Source of the DNA: CAVVTR01 sp963751245
GTDB taxonomy: Bacteria; Acidobacteriota; Thermoanaerobaculia; Thermoanaerobaculales; Thermoanaerobaculaceae
Reading direction: 5' to 3'
DNA: 64,000 nt
Assembly (NCBI GenBank): GCA_963751245.1
Contig: CAVVTR010000007.1
Location: 434,001-498,000, forward strand
This document shows, piece after piece, positions 32,831 through 43,451 of the stretch. The position numbers and the translations under genes are program-made. The notes beneath the pieces were generated by a model that worked only from the letters and a program-made list of their open reading frames with translations, searched no databases and was not told where the DNA came from. Numbering within the stretch: the first letter of the stretch is position 1; each line of letters starts with the position of its first letter.

Positions 32831-34087
32831 TCAGTAGGCGAGGACGCTGTCCCGGACCACCGCCCGCCCTGCCTTGACCACGTGCCGGACCAGGTTGACG
32901 CCGAAGTGGTAGACCAGGTGGGCGGGGGAGGGCGCGTCGAGGACGACCAGGTCGGCCTGCTTGCCCGGCTCGACGCTGCCCAGCCGGTCGGCGCGGCCGA
33001 GGGCCGCGGCGGCGTTGAGGGTGGCCCCGACGAGGGCCTCGTCGGTGGACAGCCCGGCGCCCAGGCAGGCCAGGGCGATGATGCACGGCATCGACTCGGT
33101 GTGGGAGGAGCCGGGGTTGCAGTCGGTGGCCAGCGCGACGGGGACGCCGGCGGCGACGAGGGCGCGGACCGGCGCGTAGCGCTCGCGCAGGAAGAAGGAG
33201 ACGCCGGGGAGCGCGATGGCCACGACGGAGCGCTCCGCCATGGCCGCCACGCCCGCCGGGGAGACGTGGAGAAGGTGCGAGGCCGCGGCCGCACCAACCT
33301 CCGCCGCGAGCTCGGCGCCGCCCAGGGGGCTCAGCTCGTCGGCGTGGAGGTGGAGCCGCCAGCCGTGGTCCCGGGCCGCCAGCAGCAGGCGGCGGCTCTG
33401 CTCGACCGAGAAGACGCCCCGCTCGCAGAACACGTCGGCGGCCTCGGCGAGGCCCTCGGCGGCCACGGCGGGGTAGATCTCTTCGGTCACGAGGCGGACG
33501 TAGGCCTCGGGATCGCCGCGCCCCTCGGGGGGCACCTCGTGAGCGGGCATGGCGGTGGCGGCGATCTCCACGGGGTGCCGCCGGTTGGCCTCTTGGAGCA
33601 CGCGGAGCTGCTTGAGCTCGGTCTCGCGGTCCAGCCCGTACCCGGACTTCGCCTCGGTGGTGGTGGTCCCGGAGAGGATCTGGCGGTCGAGGCGGCCGAG
33701 GGTGAGGGCGAGGAGGTCGGCCGGGGAGGCCGCCCGGGTGGCCGCCACCGTGGCGACGATGCCGCCCCCTGAGGCGGCGATGTCGGCGTAGCTCTCGCCG
33801 CGCAGGCGGCGGTCGAACTCGCCCTCGCGGAAGCCGGCGAAGGGAAGGTGCGTGTGCGGGTCGACGAAGCCCGGCACGATGGTGCCGTCATGGGCATCCA
33901 GGAGCTCGTCGGGGGGAGGGAAGCGGCGGTCGTGCTCAGCACGGTCGCCGACGAAGACGATGGCGGGGCCCTCGCAACGGACCACGGCGCCGGGTGTGAC
34001 CTCGAGGACCGACTGTGCCGGTCCGGCGGCCGCCTGCGTGCCCCTCGGCGTCGCCACGGTGCGGGCGCCGGTGAGCAGGAGGCTCAA
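32831..34087 (-). CDS. hutI: Imidazolonepropionase
   Basis: HutI opens the ring of imidazolone-5-propionate in histidine degradation. The protein has 418 residues, the family norm. Metal motifs are DPHTHLPF near residue 78, the HADE in LHLHADELSPLGG, and LATDCNPGSSHTESM. YGLDRETELKQL and AKSGYG are also conserved. No other hut genes are in the window. Its start overlaps the DivIVA gene stop, an unusual partner, so it may be co-transcribed with cell-division genes simply by gene packing. Confidence 0.93.
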   Translation of the reverse strand: MSLLLTGARTVATPRGTQAAAGPAQSVLEVTPGAVVRCEGPAIVFVGDRAEHDRRFPPPDELLDAHDGTIVPGFVDPHTHLPFAGFREGEFDRRLRGESYADIAASGGGIVATVAATRAASPADLLALTLGRLDRQILSGTTTTEAKSGYGLDRETELKQLRVLQEANRRHPVEIAATAMPAHEVPPEGRGDPEAYVRLVTEEIYPAVAAEGLAEAADVFCERGVFSVEQSRRLLLAARDHGWRLHLHADELSPLGGAELAAEVGAAAASHLLHVSPAGVAAMAERSVVAIALPGVSFFLRERYAPVRALVAAGVPVALATDCNPGSSHTESMPCIIALACLGAGLSTDEALVGATLNAAAALGRADRLGSVEPGKQADLVVLDAPSPAHLVYHFGVNLVRHVVKAGRAVVRDSVLAY

Positions 34088-34608
34088 CGCTCGCCCTTCC
34101 CCTCCCGGACCCGGGGCCGCAGCAGGGCCACGGTGGAGGGCGTCGTGGTGCGGGCCTCGCTCGCCTCGTCGTCGCCGGCGAGGCCGACGAGGAGGTCGGC
34201 GAGGCGGCGGAGATCGGCCCGGGCCGCCCGGCGCCGGTCGCGGAGCTGGCCGCTGATGAGCTCGATGTTCTCCGCGCGGCGGGTCGCCTCCTCGAGCACG
34301 CGGTCGGCCAGGGACTGGGCCTCGGCGACGATCTGCTGCGCCCGCTCGTCGGCGCGCGCCACGGTGTCGTCGGCGGCGCGCTGAGCGGCCACCAGCGCCT
34401 GGCTGAGAGCGTCGGTTCGCTCCCGGTATTCTTCGATCTCGCGGGTGAGCCGGGCGAGCTGGGCCTTGAGCTCGCCGCGCACCCGGGTGTCCTCCTCGAC
34501 CTGCTGGGCGATGAGGGCGAGGAACTCGCGCACGGCGTCGGGGTCGACGCCGTTGAGGCGGCGGGGAAACGCCGCCTTCTGGATCTCCAGTGGTGTCAGG
34601 CGTTGCAT
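34084..34608 (-). CDS. DivIVA-domain protein
   Basis: A 174-residue protein beginning MQRLTPLEIQKAAFPRRLNG, the DivIVA membrane-binding N-terminus, followed by VDPDAVREFLALIAQQVEED and a long coiled coil (residues about 35-130). The C-terminus is basic and disordered. DivIVA proteins mark curved membrane at poles and septa. It lies after yggS, as in many ylm/div clusters, and could work with MglA/MglB in polarity. Confidence 0.9.
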   Translation of the reverse strand: MQRLTPLEIQKAAFPRRLNGVDPDAVREFLALIAQQVEEDTRVRGELKAQLARLTREIEEYRERTDALSQALVAAQRAADDTVARADERAQQIVAEAQSLADRVLEEATRRAENIELISGQLRDRRRAARADLRRLADLLVGLAGDDEASEARTTTPSTVALLRPRVREGKGER

Positions 34609-34642
34609 GGTCTGCTCCTCCGCTACCGTACCACGTCGCCCG

Positions 34643-35329
34643 TCACAACCGGGCTCCGAACAGGACCCGGCCGAGACGGACCCAGTCCGCCCCCTCCTCC
34701 ACCGCCACGGTGAAGTCCTCGCTCATGCCCATGGAGAGCTGCAGGCGGCCCAGTCCGGTCCGGGCGGCGAGAGCCGCCGCGAGGGCGCGGAGCGCGGCGA
34801 AGTACGGGCGCGACCGCTCGGGGTCGGGGTCGTAGGGGGGGACGGTCATGAGGCCCGCGAGGCGGAGGTGCGGGCAGCGCGCCAGGACGTGCTCGGCCAG
34901 GGCGGGCGCGACCTCGGGACGCACACCGCTCTTCTGCTCCTCGCCGCCGACGTTGACCTCCATGAACACGGGCAGCACCCGGCCGCCGCCCTCGAGGAGG
35001 GACTCCAGGCGGTCGGCGAGGACGGCGCGGTCCAGCGACTCGAGGACGTCGAACAGCTCCAGGGCCTCGCGCGCCTTGTTGCGCTGCAGGGGTCCGATCA
35101 TGTGCCAGGGCGTGGGTGCCGCGACGCGGGGCCGCTTCTCCGCGGCCTCCTGCACCCGGTTCTCCCCGATGGCGTCCACGCCGGCGGCGACGGCCTCGGC
35201 CACCGCCTCTGCGGGGTGGGTCTTGCTCACCCCGACGATGTGGACGGCGTTCGCGTCGCGGCCGCTCCGCGCGCAGGCGCCGGCGATGCGGCCGCGGACC
35301 TCCTCGAGCCTGGCGGCCAGGGTGCTCAC
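34643..35329 (-). CDS. PLP homeostasis protein, YggS family
   Basis: A 228-residue PLP-binding alanine racemase-fold protein. GTG 35329 overlaps the RNase HI stop (GTGA). It has VGVSKTHPAEAV, with the PLP-binding Lys, GENRVQEA, WHMIGPLQRNK, the FMEVNVGGEEQKSG loop, and LSMGMSEDFTVAVEEGADWVRLGR. These proteins buffer pyridoxal phosphate and show no enzyme activity. The alternative longer frame upstream belongs to RNase HI sequence. Confidence 0.94.
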   Translation of the reverse strand: MSTLAARLEEVRGRIAGACARSGRDANAVHIVGVSKTHPAEAVAEAVAAGVDAIGENRVQEAAEKRPRVAAPTPWHMIGPLQRNKAREALELFDVLESLDRAVLADRLESLLEGGGRVLPVFMEVNVGGEEQKSGVRPEVAPALAEHVLARCPHLRLAGLMTVPPYDPDPERSRPYFAALRALAAALAARTGLGRLQLSMGMSEDFTVAVEEGADWVRLGRVLFGARL

Positions 35330-35772
35330 TGCAGGACTCCGGGCCGGGGCAGTGTGGAGGCGCGGGAGTCGATGGCCGCGTTGGCGAGGCGGTCGGCGTC
35401 GGTGTTGCGCTCCCGCCGGACGTGCTCGATCCCGAAGCGGTCGAGGCGCCGCACCAGGGAGGTGGCGTGACGCCACAGGGGGACCAGGTGGGGGGCGCGC
35501 ACCCGGTAGACGCCCCGCAGCTGCCGGACGAGGAGCTCCGAGTCGGACCGCACCTCGAGAACCTTCACCCCCAACGCGAGGGCCCGCTCCAGGGCGGCGA
35601 TGAGGCCGGCGTACTCGGCCACGTTGTTGGTGGTGACGCCGAGGTAGAGGGTGTGCTCCTCCCGGCGTCCGTCGGCCAGCTCGAGCACGACCCCGCAGCC
35701 CGCCTCGCCGGGGTTTCCGCGGGAGCCGCCGTCGATGGCCGCCGTGGCGCTCGCGGAGGGGGTGGCCTTCAC
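35326..35772 (-). CDS. Ribonuclease HI-family protein
   Basis: A 148-residue protein starting at GTG 35772, overlapping the zinc-ribbon gene stop. The active-site acidic residues are visible: Asp in AAIDGGSRGNPG, Glu in NNVAEYAGLI, Asp in RSDSELLVRQL and Asp in RNTDADRLAN. It cuts RNA in RNA-DNA hybrids. The short form without the basic protrusion is of the kind often called RNase HI-like or YpdQ. Gene order with the zinc-ribbon protein is common in bacteria. Confidence 0.9.
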   Translation of the reverse strand: MKATPSASATAAIDGGSRGNPGEAGCGVVLELADGRREEHTLYLGVTTNNVAEYAGLIAALERALALGVKVLEVRSDSELLVRQLRGVYRVRAPHLVPLWRHATSLVRRLDRFGIEHVRRERNTDADRLANAAIDSRASTLPRPGVLQ

Positions 35773-36491
35773 GACGGGAACTGCTCGGGATCGTAGAGGA
35801 GCCGCCGGCAGGTGTCGCAGGACTCCATGGTCTCGGCGGCGCGCACCAGCTGAACCAGGGCCGGGCGGAGCTCGGCGTGGCACGCCGAGCAGGCGGTCTC
35901 GTCGAGGGGCACCACGGCCAGGGGCTTTCTCGACGTCCACAGCTTCTTGAACCGGGCCACCGACTCGGGCCCGAGCTCGCGCTGGACGCGGCGCAGCTCC
36001 CGGTCGACCTCCTGGAGCCGGACGGTGAGCTCCTCCCGGAGGGTCTCCCACGTCGCCTCGGCGGCCTCGCGCTGCTCGCGCTCCTCGGGGGACTCGGCGG
36101 AGAGCTCCGCCACCGAGGTCTTGAGGCTCTCCAGCTCCTCGAGAATCGCCAGCAGCCGGTCCTCCTTCGCCTTGAGCTGCTGCTCCACGAAGTCCAGCTC
36201 GGTGACGACGGCGGTGAGCTGCTTCATGTTGGTGACCTGGCTCTTCTGCTTGCGGAAGTGGTCCCGCTCCTCACGAAGGGCGTCGGCCTCGCGCTGGAGG
36301 GTCCGCTGCTCGGTGCCGAGCTCGTCCTGGCGGGCCCTCTGGGTCTTGAGGGTGCTGTTCCTTCCGGCGTGGGACGAGCGCAGCTCAACGAGCTCGGCCG
36401 GGGGGGTGTCCCGTTCGCGCCGCAGGGCCGCGCGGCGCTCGAGCAGGCGTTGCAGTGCGATGAATCCCGCGAGCTCCTCGCGGACTGTCAC
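35769..36491 (-). CDS. Coiled-coil zinc-ribbon protein (C4-type, DUF164 family)
   Basis: A 240-residue protein with a long antiparallel coiled coil (about residues 10-175, many Glu/Arg heptads, with QVTNMKQLTAVVTELDF in the hairpin) and a C-terminal zinc ribbon formed by CSACHAELRP and CDTCRRLLY. Family members bind nucleic acids or ribosome-associated partners, and their exact role is uncertain. It is the first gene of the run continuing with RNase HI, yggS, divIVA and hutI. Confidence 0.88.
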   Translation of the reverse strand: MTVREELAGFIALQRLLERRAALRRERDTPPAELVELRSSHAGRNSTLKTQRARQDELGTEQRTLQREADALREERDHFRKQKSQVTNMKQLTAVVTELDFVEQQLKAKEDRLLAILEELESLKTSVAELSAESPEEREQREAAEATWETLREELTVRLQEVDRELRRVQRELGPESVARFKKLWTSRKPLAVVPLDETACSACHAELRPALVQLVRAAETMESCDTCRRLLYDPEQFPS

Positions 36492-36564
36492 CGTCCCTCC
36501 CGTGGGGAGAGACGGGACAGGAGGTGGTGCGGGCTCGGTTGTGTCTCCACGCGTTCCTCCGGGC

Positions 36565-36640
36565 TGGTGGGTCCACCAGGATTCGAACCTGGGACCAACC
36601 GGTTATGAGCCGGCAGCTCTGACCGCTGAGCTATGGACCC
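36565..36640 (-). tRNA. tRNA with CAT anticodon (tRNA-Ile2 or elongator tRNA-Met)
   Basis: A 76-nt cloverleaf on the minus strand with encoded CCA: acceptor GGGTCCA/TGGACCC, D-arm GCTCAGCGGTCAGAGC, anticodon loop CTCATAA, and T-arm CCAGG-TTCGAAT-CCTGG. The CAT anticodon is read as Met or, after lysidine modification, as Ile. It lacks the initiator features: the 1-72 pair is G-C and the anticodon stem has no three G-C pairs. The TTGGTC after the anticodon stem leans towards Ile2, but I cannot decide by eye. Confidence 0.95.
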
Positions 36641-36651
36641 GGCAGACAGCA

Positions 36652-36680
36652 ATTGTATGACTGCGCGGGTCCCGAGGCAA
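36652..36680 (-). promoter_or_regulatory. Promoter of tRNA(CAT)
   Basis: On the minus strand TTGCCT (36680-36675) and TACAAT (36657-36652) are exactly 17 bp apart. The predicted start at about 36645 is five bases before the tRNA 5' end. Confidence 0.75.
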
Positions 36681-36705
36681 GGCGGGCCAGCTTCGTGGCA
36701 GGAAA

Positions 36706-36736
36706 CGGCCCGGGGCGCGAAGACCGCCCCGGGCCG
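36706..36736 (-). terminator. Intrinsic terminator of rpoD
   Basis: A 12-bp stem, CGGCCCGGGGCG with CGCCCCGGGCCG, and a seven-base loop, followed on the minus strand by TTTCC. It stands 27 bases after the rpoD stop. Confidence 0.8.
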
Positions 36737-36763
36737 CGTACATGTTCGTCAGCGGCGTGCCCC

Positions 36764-38455
<1,692 letters not shown>

Positions 38456-38982
38456 CGCAGCAGCCTCCCCATCTCACCGCCGGATCCCCCGGACCCGGAC
38501 GGCTGGATCGTGTCAACCGTCGTTTCTTCCGGCGGAGGACCGCACCCTGGTACCGTGGGTCCCCTCCACGTCGCTGGCGCGATGCCGCGGTTCCCGCCAC
38601 ATCCCCCGCCGCTCGCCCCAGTCTTCGCACCGATGCCACACCCTCCCGGGCCCTCCAAGCTCCCGGCGCGTCGACGGACCTCCCGCGCCCGCTCCCGTCG
38701 CGTTGCCGCTGCGGGTTCGGCGCATCCTCGACGCCTTCGCTTCGGAGCATGATGAGAATTGCGGCTTCGCTCGATGAGCGTGTTGTGCGCTGGTTTGTCC
38801 CAAAGCTCCCTCGATCACCGGCGTGGAGCTCGGTATCGACGTCCCCGCACACCCCACGATGTTGCGCCGCGCGCGGCCGCTGCGGCTCACCATCCCCAAT
38901 GTCGGGCGCGGTTGCCGAAATTTCAAGGGTACCCAACGGTGCCGGTCCGAGGCAAGCCGGTGCGCGTCTCCGGCGGGTGCGC
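38456..38982 (-). other. Gene-free 527-bp interval between dnaG and rpoD with candidate rpoD promoter
   Basis: No frame here looks protein-like in either direction. On the minus strand TTGAAA (38926-38921) and GACATT (38903-38898) are spaced 17 bp, a candidate rpoD promoter that would leave a leader of about 440 nt. A pocket of lower GC lies at about 38745-38830. No tRNA or known riboswitch motif is recognisable. Confidence 0.45.
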
Positions 38983-40752
38983 TCAGCCCTTGCGCGGAGA
39001 GCGGAGCGCCGGCTCCAGCCGGGCCAGGATGGAGTCCCGGTCCCGCTTGAGGTGCATGAGCTCGTTGATCCGGCCGAGGATCTCCGTGGCGCCGGCCTCG
39101 TCGCCCTCGCGCCGGGCCTTCTCGAAGGCCGCCCGCGCCTCCTCCATCCGGCGCTTCCACGTCTTCTCCCACGGCTTGCGCAGGCTCTCCCCGAGCCGGT
39201 CGGGGCTCGTGGGCGGGATGGCGTGCTCGAGGCCTGCCAGGCAGCTGCGTGCGCGGGGGTCGTCGAGGGCTCCGAGCAGGGCGGCCGGCCCGGGAACGGC
39301 GCCGTCCTGAGCGATCTCCAGGGCGGCGCGGAGGATCCTCGAGGCGACGGGGTGCTCGAAGGTGAGGGGGTCCATTGCGGTGAGGAGGTCGCGCCGGCGC
39401 CCCTCCGGCAGGTCGATGAGCACGGCGCGCAGCAGCGCCCACTCCCCCGGTGCGGAGGCCAGGTCGTCCTCGGGCGTCGGCGCCGTGGCAGGGGAGGGCA
39501 GCCCGTGGTGCCCCAGCTCCCCCACCGGGACGCCGGCGGACCTGGCGAGCTCCTCGCGGAGGGCGAAGCGGCGCACGGGGTTGGCCGCGCAGTCCGCGAT
39601 CTCCAGCACCCCCGGCAGGCGGCCGCGCCGCTCGGTGAGCGTGGTTCCCAGCTGGCGGACGAGCAGCTCGGCGACGGGCAGCGTCTGCCCGAGGAGGGCC
39701 GAGAACGCCTCCGCGCCTCCGCGGCGCACCACGTCGTCGGGGTCCTGGCCCTCCGGGAGCAGCAGCACCGAGACGTCCACGTCGGCGCCGAGCAGGGCGC
39801 GGACCGCGCTCAGCGCCGCCTGTCGGCCGGCCGCGTCGCCGTCGAAGCAGACCACGACCCGGCCGACCTTGCGGGCGAGCTCGCGGACGTGGTGCTCGCT
39901 GAGGGCGGTCCCCAGGGTCGCCACGGTGTCGGTGAACCCGGCGTGGTGGAGGGCGATGCAGTCGAAGTAGCCCTCCACGACGATGGCCCGGTCGGTGTCG
40001 GCGAAGGCCCGGGCCGCCCGGTCCATGGCGAAGAGGACGTGGCTCTTGGAGAACAGGGCGGTCTCCGGCGAGTTCAGGTACTTGGGGGGGTCGTCGCCCA
40101 GGGCGCGGCCGCCGAAGGCGACGATGGCGCCCCGAGCGTTGCGGATCGGGATCGTCACGCGGTTGCGGAAGCGGTCCCACACCCGCCCGCGCTCGCCCCG
40201 CACGACCAGGCCGGAGGCGACGAGCTGCTCCTCGGGGTACGTCCTGATCAAGGCGTCGTGGAGGTCGCGCCAGGCGTCGGGAGCGTAGCCGAGGCCGAAC
40301 TCGGCGGCCACCGTGGCCGGGATGCCGCGGCGCTCCAGGAACGCCCTCGGCGGATCGTCGCCGAGGCGCCGGAAGAAGAGGTTCTGAGCGGCCTCGAGCA
40401 GCTCGGACAGGACGTCCTGCTCCTCCCGGCGGCGGCGCGAGGCCGGCGAGGCGGCCGGCAGCTCCACGCCGAACTGCCGGGCGAGGCGCTCGACGGCTTC
40501 GGGAAAGGCGACGCGCTCAACCTCCATGACGAAGTCGATGACGTCGCCGCCCCGCTTGCAGCCGAAGCAGTAGTAGGTGCCCTTCTCACGGGAGACCGAG
40601 AAGGACGGGGTCTTCTCGCCGTGGAACGGGCACAGGCCCACGTGGTTGCGGCCGGTCTTGCGCAGCGTCAGATACTCGCCGACCACCGTGACGATGTCGG
40701 CCGCCTCGCGGAGGCGGTCAAGGACGGGGCGCGAGAGGTCGTAGCCGCTCAC
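38983..40752 (-). CDS. dnaG: DNA primase
   Basis: A 589-residue primase starting at GTG 40752, overlapping the mutS2 stop (GTGA). The N-terminal CHC2 zinc ribbon is complete (CPFHGEKTPSF, CFGCKRGGD). The polymerase core has GYAPDAWRDL and RVTIPIRNARGAIVAFGGRAL. The Toprim site is AIVVEGYFDCIALH and VCFDGDAAGRQA. The C-terminal helicase-binding domain ends with an Arg-rich tail. It makes RNA primers for replication. It belongs to the rpsU-mutS2-dnaG-rpoD cluster. Confidence 0.95.
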   Translation of the reverse strand: MSGYDLSRPVLDRLREAADIVTVVGEYLTLRKTGRNHVGLCPFHGEKTPSFSVSREKGTYYCFGCKRGGDVIDFVMEVERVAFPEAVERLARQFGVELPAASPASRRRREEQDVLSELLEAAQNLFFRRLGDDPPRAFLERRGIPATVAAEFGLGYAPDAWRDLHDALIRTYPEEQLVASGLVVRGERGRVWDRFRNRVTIPIRNARGAIVAFGGRALGDDPPKYLNSPETALFSKSHVLFAMDRAARAFADTDRAIVVEGYFDCIALHHAGFTDTVATLGTALSEHHVRELARKVGRVVVCFDGDAAGRQAALSAVRALLGADVDVSVLLLPEGQDPDDVVRRGGAEAFSALLGQTLPVAELLVRQLGTTLTERRGRLPGVLEIADCAANPVRRFALREELARSAGVPVGELGHHGLPSPATAPTPEDDLASAPGEWALLRAVLIDLPEGRRRDLLTAMDPLTFEHPVASRILRAALEIAQDGAVPGPAALLGALDDPRARSCLAGLEHAIPPTSPDRLGESLRKPWEKTWKRRMEEARAAFEKARREGDEAGATEILGRINELMHLKRDRDSILARLEPALRSPRKG

Positions 40753-43112
40753 CGGGCCTCCAGCTCGGCCTCGGTGGCCCCGGTGCCGCCGCGCGCCTGC
40801 GGCGGATGGCCGAACGACACCACCGCGGGGTGCTCCGCCAGGACCTCGCGCACGACGGCCCGGATCACCCCGGAGCCGTGGCCGTGGACCACCCTCACGT
40901 GGCGCACGCCGGACAGGTAGCAGTGGTCCAGGAAACGGAGCAGCTCCTCCCGCGCGTCCTCCCGGCTGTAGCCGAGGAGCTTGAGCTCGGCGGCGGCCTC
41001 CGCCGCCGGCGCGACGACGCTGGTCTCCACCGTGGGCGCGCCCGGGGGAGGCGCGACCGGGATGCAGTCGGCCGCCTCCACCCACATCCGCGTCCCTCCG
41101 GCGGTGATCTCCACGCGGTCCCCCTCGGTGCTGAGCACCGTGGCGGTGGTGGAGCCGCCGCGCAAGCGGACGCGGGCCCCGGGCGCCAGGGCGGGTGGGG
41201 GAGGGGGGGTCGCGGCGGCTTCCTCGCCTGCATCCACGAGGCTCAGAGCCCGGTGTCGCAGGGAGGCGACCCGCTTGCGGCCGGGGAGCTCACCGGCCTC
41301 GCGGGCCCGCTGGAGCTCGCCGAGGACCTCGTCGAGGCGCTCGCGGCTGCGCCGCCGGAGGCGCTCCCGCTCCTCCTCGAGCCGCGCCCGCAGCCGGGTC
41401 TCCTCCCCGGCCAGCTCCTCGCGGCGGTGCTCCAGGCTGTGCCGCGCGTCGCGCAGCCGCGACCGCTCCAGGGCGGCCTCGTCCCGCTCCCGCTCCAACG
41501 CCTCGCGCTCCTGCTGGAGGCGCTCGAGGTAGGTGTCGATGGTGAGGAAGCCGCGGGAAACCATCTCCCGCGCCCGCCCCAGCAGGGCGGCCGGGACGCC
41601 GCACCCCTCGGCGATGGCGAGCCCCCGGGAGCGCCCCGGGAGCCCGAGCCGGAGGCGGTAGGTGGGCCGGCCTCGGGTCTCGTCGAACCCCATGGCGCCG
41701 TTGACGGCGCCCTCGAGGTGCTCGAGGTGGGCCGCCACGGTGGTGAGGTGGGCCGTGGCCACGGTCCAGCACCGGCGGCGGGCGAGCTCCTCGAGGATGG
41801 CGGCGGCGAGGGCGGCGCCCTCCTCCGGATCGGTCCCGGAGCCCAGCTCGTCGTAGAGCACCAGCGTGCGCTCGTCGGCGGCGGCGAGCAGCTCGGCGGT
41901 GGCGCGCATGGCGCCGGAGAAGGTCGACAGGTCCGACAGGAGGTTCTGCTCGTCGCCGATGTGGCACCAGACCCGTGAGAAGGCGGGCAGGACGCTGCCC
42001 TCCTCGGCGAGGACCGGAATGCCGGCCTGGGCCATCAGCGCGGTCAGCCCGATGGTCTTGAGCGCCACCGTCTTCCCCCCCGCGTTGGGGCCTGAGAGTA
42101 GCAGGAGGCGGTCGCCGTCGGGGACGTCCAGGTCGAGGGGGACGACGGGGCGGCGGGAGCCCTCCTCGCCCAGGGCCTCCCGGCGCAGCGGCGCCAGCGA
42201 CGGGTCGAGGAGGGGGTGCCGGGCGCTCACCAGGCGGAGCCGTCCGGCGCCGCCGGGCGGCAGGAGACGGGCCTGGCAGGCGCGGCCGAACAGGATGCGG
42301 GCCTGGAAGGCGTCGAGCTCGGCGAGGGTGGCGGCGGCCGCGAGGATCGCGTCGCGCTGGCGGGCGATGGCGGCGGCGACCTCCCGGATCACCCGCTCCT
42401 CCTCTTCGCGGGCCACGGAGCTCGCCTCGATGAGGGCGTTGTTGAGCTCCACGACGGCCATGGGCTCCACGAACAGGGAGGCGCCGGAGCCCGAGGAGTC
42501 GAGCACGAGACCGGGCACGGCGTGGCGCTCGCCCGAGGGCACCGGCACGCAGTAGCGGTCGCGGCGGATGGTGAACGGTGCGGTGAGCTGGGGGTGCTCC
42601 CGGCGCAGGCGGTCGAGGGCCGCCACGATGGCCTGACGGCTGCGCTCCCGCGCGGCGCGGGCCCGGGACAGGGCGGGGCTCGCCGTGTCAGGGACCTGCC
42701 CGTTGGGGTCGATGCGCTGCTCGCAGTAGGCCAGCAGGCCGTCGAGGGAGGGGATTCGGTCCAGGCGCGCCACGAGCTCCGGGCCGAGGTTTCCCGCCGC
42801 CTCCAGGAAGCGCCGGACCTCGACGATTCTCCGCACCACCGCGACGAGCCTGTTGAGATCGTCGACGGCCAGGTCGGTGGCGGCACCGCCGGCCAGCAGC
42901 CCGGCGTCGTCGATGCCGGAGAGGGTGAGGGCCCCCCGGGCGGTCACGAGGGTCTCGACCTCCCGCGCGAGGCCGAACGAACGCGACCCGTCCCCGGCGT
43001 CAAACCGGGGACGGGTCGAGAGGATCAACTGCTGTCCGCTCTCGGTCCGCGCGTGGGAGGCGACCAGCTTCAAGACGCGGTCGAACTCCAGCGCCGCGAG
43101 CGTCTGTGTCAT
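40749..43112 (-). CDS. mutS2: Endonuclease MutS2
   Basis: A 787-residue protein from ATG 43112. It lacks the MutS mismatch-recognition domain and begins with the clamp/core region (LEFDRVLKLVASHARTESG). The ATPase has Walker A LSGPNAGGKTVALKT, FSRVWCHIGDEQNLLSDLSTFSG, Walker B VLYDELGSGTDP and HLTTVAAHLE. A coiled coil and a KOW-like segment (GARVRLRGGSTTATVL) follow. The C-terminal Smr nuclease domain has LKLLGYSREDAREELLRFLD and VVHGHGSGVIR. MutS2 acts in recombination control or in rescue of collided ribosomes. It sits 11 bases after rpsU. Confidence 0.94.
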   Translation of the reverse strand: MTQTLAALEFDRVLKLVASHARTESGQQLILSTRPRFDAGDGSRSFGLAREVETLVTARGALTLSGIDDAGLLAGGAATDLAVDDLNRLVAVVRRIVEVRRFLEAAGNLGPELVARLDRIPSLDGLLAYCEQRIDPNGQVPDTASPALSRARAARERSRQAIVAALDRLRREHPQLTAPFTIRRDRYCVPVPSGERHAVPGLVLDSSGSGASLFVEPMAVVELNNALIEASSVAREEEERVIREVAAAIARQRDAILAAAATLAELDAFQARILFGRACQARLLPPGGAGRLRLVSARHPLLDPSLAPLRREALGEEGSRRPVVPLDLDVPDGDRLLLLSGPNAGGKTVALKTIGLTALMAQAGIPVLAEEGSVLPAFSRVWCHIGDEQNLLSDLSTFSGAMRATAELLAAADERTLVLYDELGSGTDPEEGAALAAAILEELARRRCWTVATAHLTTVAAHLEHLEGAVNGAMGFDETRGRPTYRLRLGLPGRSRGLAIAEGCGVPAALLGRAREMVSRGFLTIDTYLERLQQEREALERERDEAALERSRLRDARHSLEHRREELAGEETRLRARLEEERERLRRRSRERLDEVLGELQRAREAGELPGRKRVASLRHRALSLVDAGEEAAATPPPPPALAPGARVRLRGGSTTATVLSTEGDRVEITAGGTRMWVEAADCIPVAPPPGAPTVETSVVAPAAEAAAELKLLGYSREDAREELLRFLDHCYLSGVRHVRVVHGHGSGVIRAVVREVLAEHPAVVSFGHPPQARGGTGATEAELEAR

Positions 43113-43123
43113 GGAGCTCCGGA

Positions 43124-43336
43124 CTACAGCAAGCCGGCCTTCCGTTGCTGGGCGAGCTTGCGAAGCATCTTCTTCCGCGCCTGGATCAGCTTCCGCTTGC
43201 GCTTCACGCTGGGCTTCTCGTAGTGCTGCCGCTTCTTGATCTCCGAGAGAATTCCCGCCTTCTCGCACTTCCGCTTGAAGCGGCGAAGCGCCTGCTCGAA
43301 CGACTCGTTGTCGCGAACCTGCACCGCTGTGGGCAT
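43124..43336 (-). CDS. rpsU: 30S ribosomal protein S21
   Basis: The start is ATG 43336, giving a 70-residue protein of standard size; an in-frame upstream extension of 17 residues is not conserved in the family. NESFEQALRRFKRKCEKAGILSE is the family signature, followed by a very basic C-terminus (KRKRKLIQARKKMLRKL). It is the promoter-proximal gene of the macromolecular-synthesis cluster. Confidence 0.95.
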   Translation of the reverse strand: MPTAVQVRDNESFEQALRRFKRKCEKAGILSEIKKRQHYEKPSVKRKRKLIQARKKMLRKLAQQRKAGLL

Positions 43337-43410
43337 CCTGAGCCTCACCCCCAATCCCCGCCCATTTGCTCTCCTCGGACCGACCAAGAGCGTGGCGATA
43401 GGGAATGAAG

Positions 43411-43439
43411 AGTCTACCGGAGCGACGCCGGGCGGTCAA
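43411..43439 (-). promoter_or_regulatory. Promoter of rpsU-mutS2-dnaG
   Basis: On the minus strand TTGACC (43439-43434) and TAGACT (43416-43411) are exactly 17 bp apart. Transcription would start near 43404, leaving a leader of about 68 nt before the S21 start codon. Confidence 0.75.
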
Positions 43440-43451
43440 TCCCGCGCCGGG

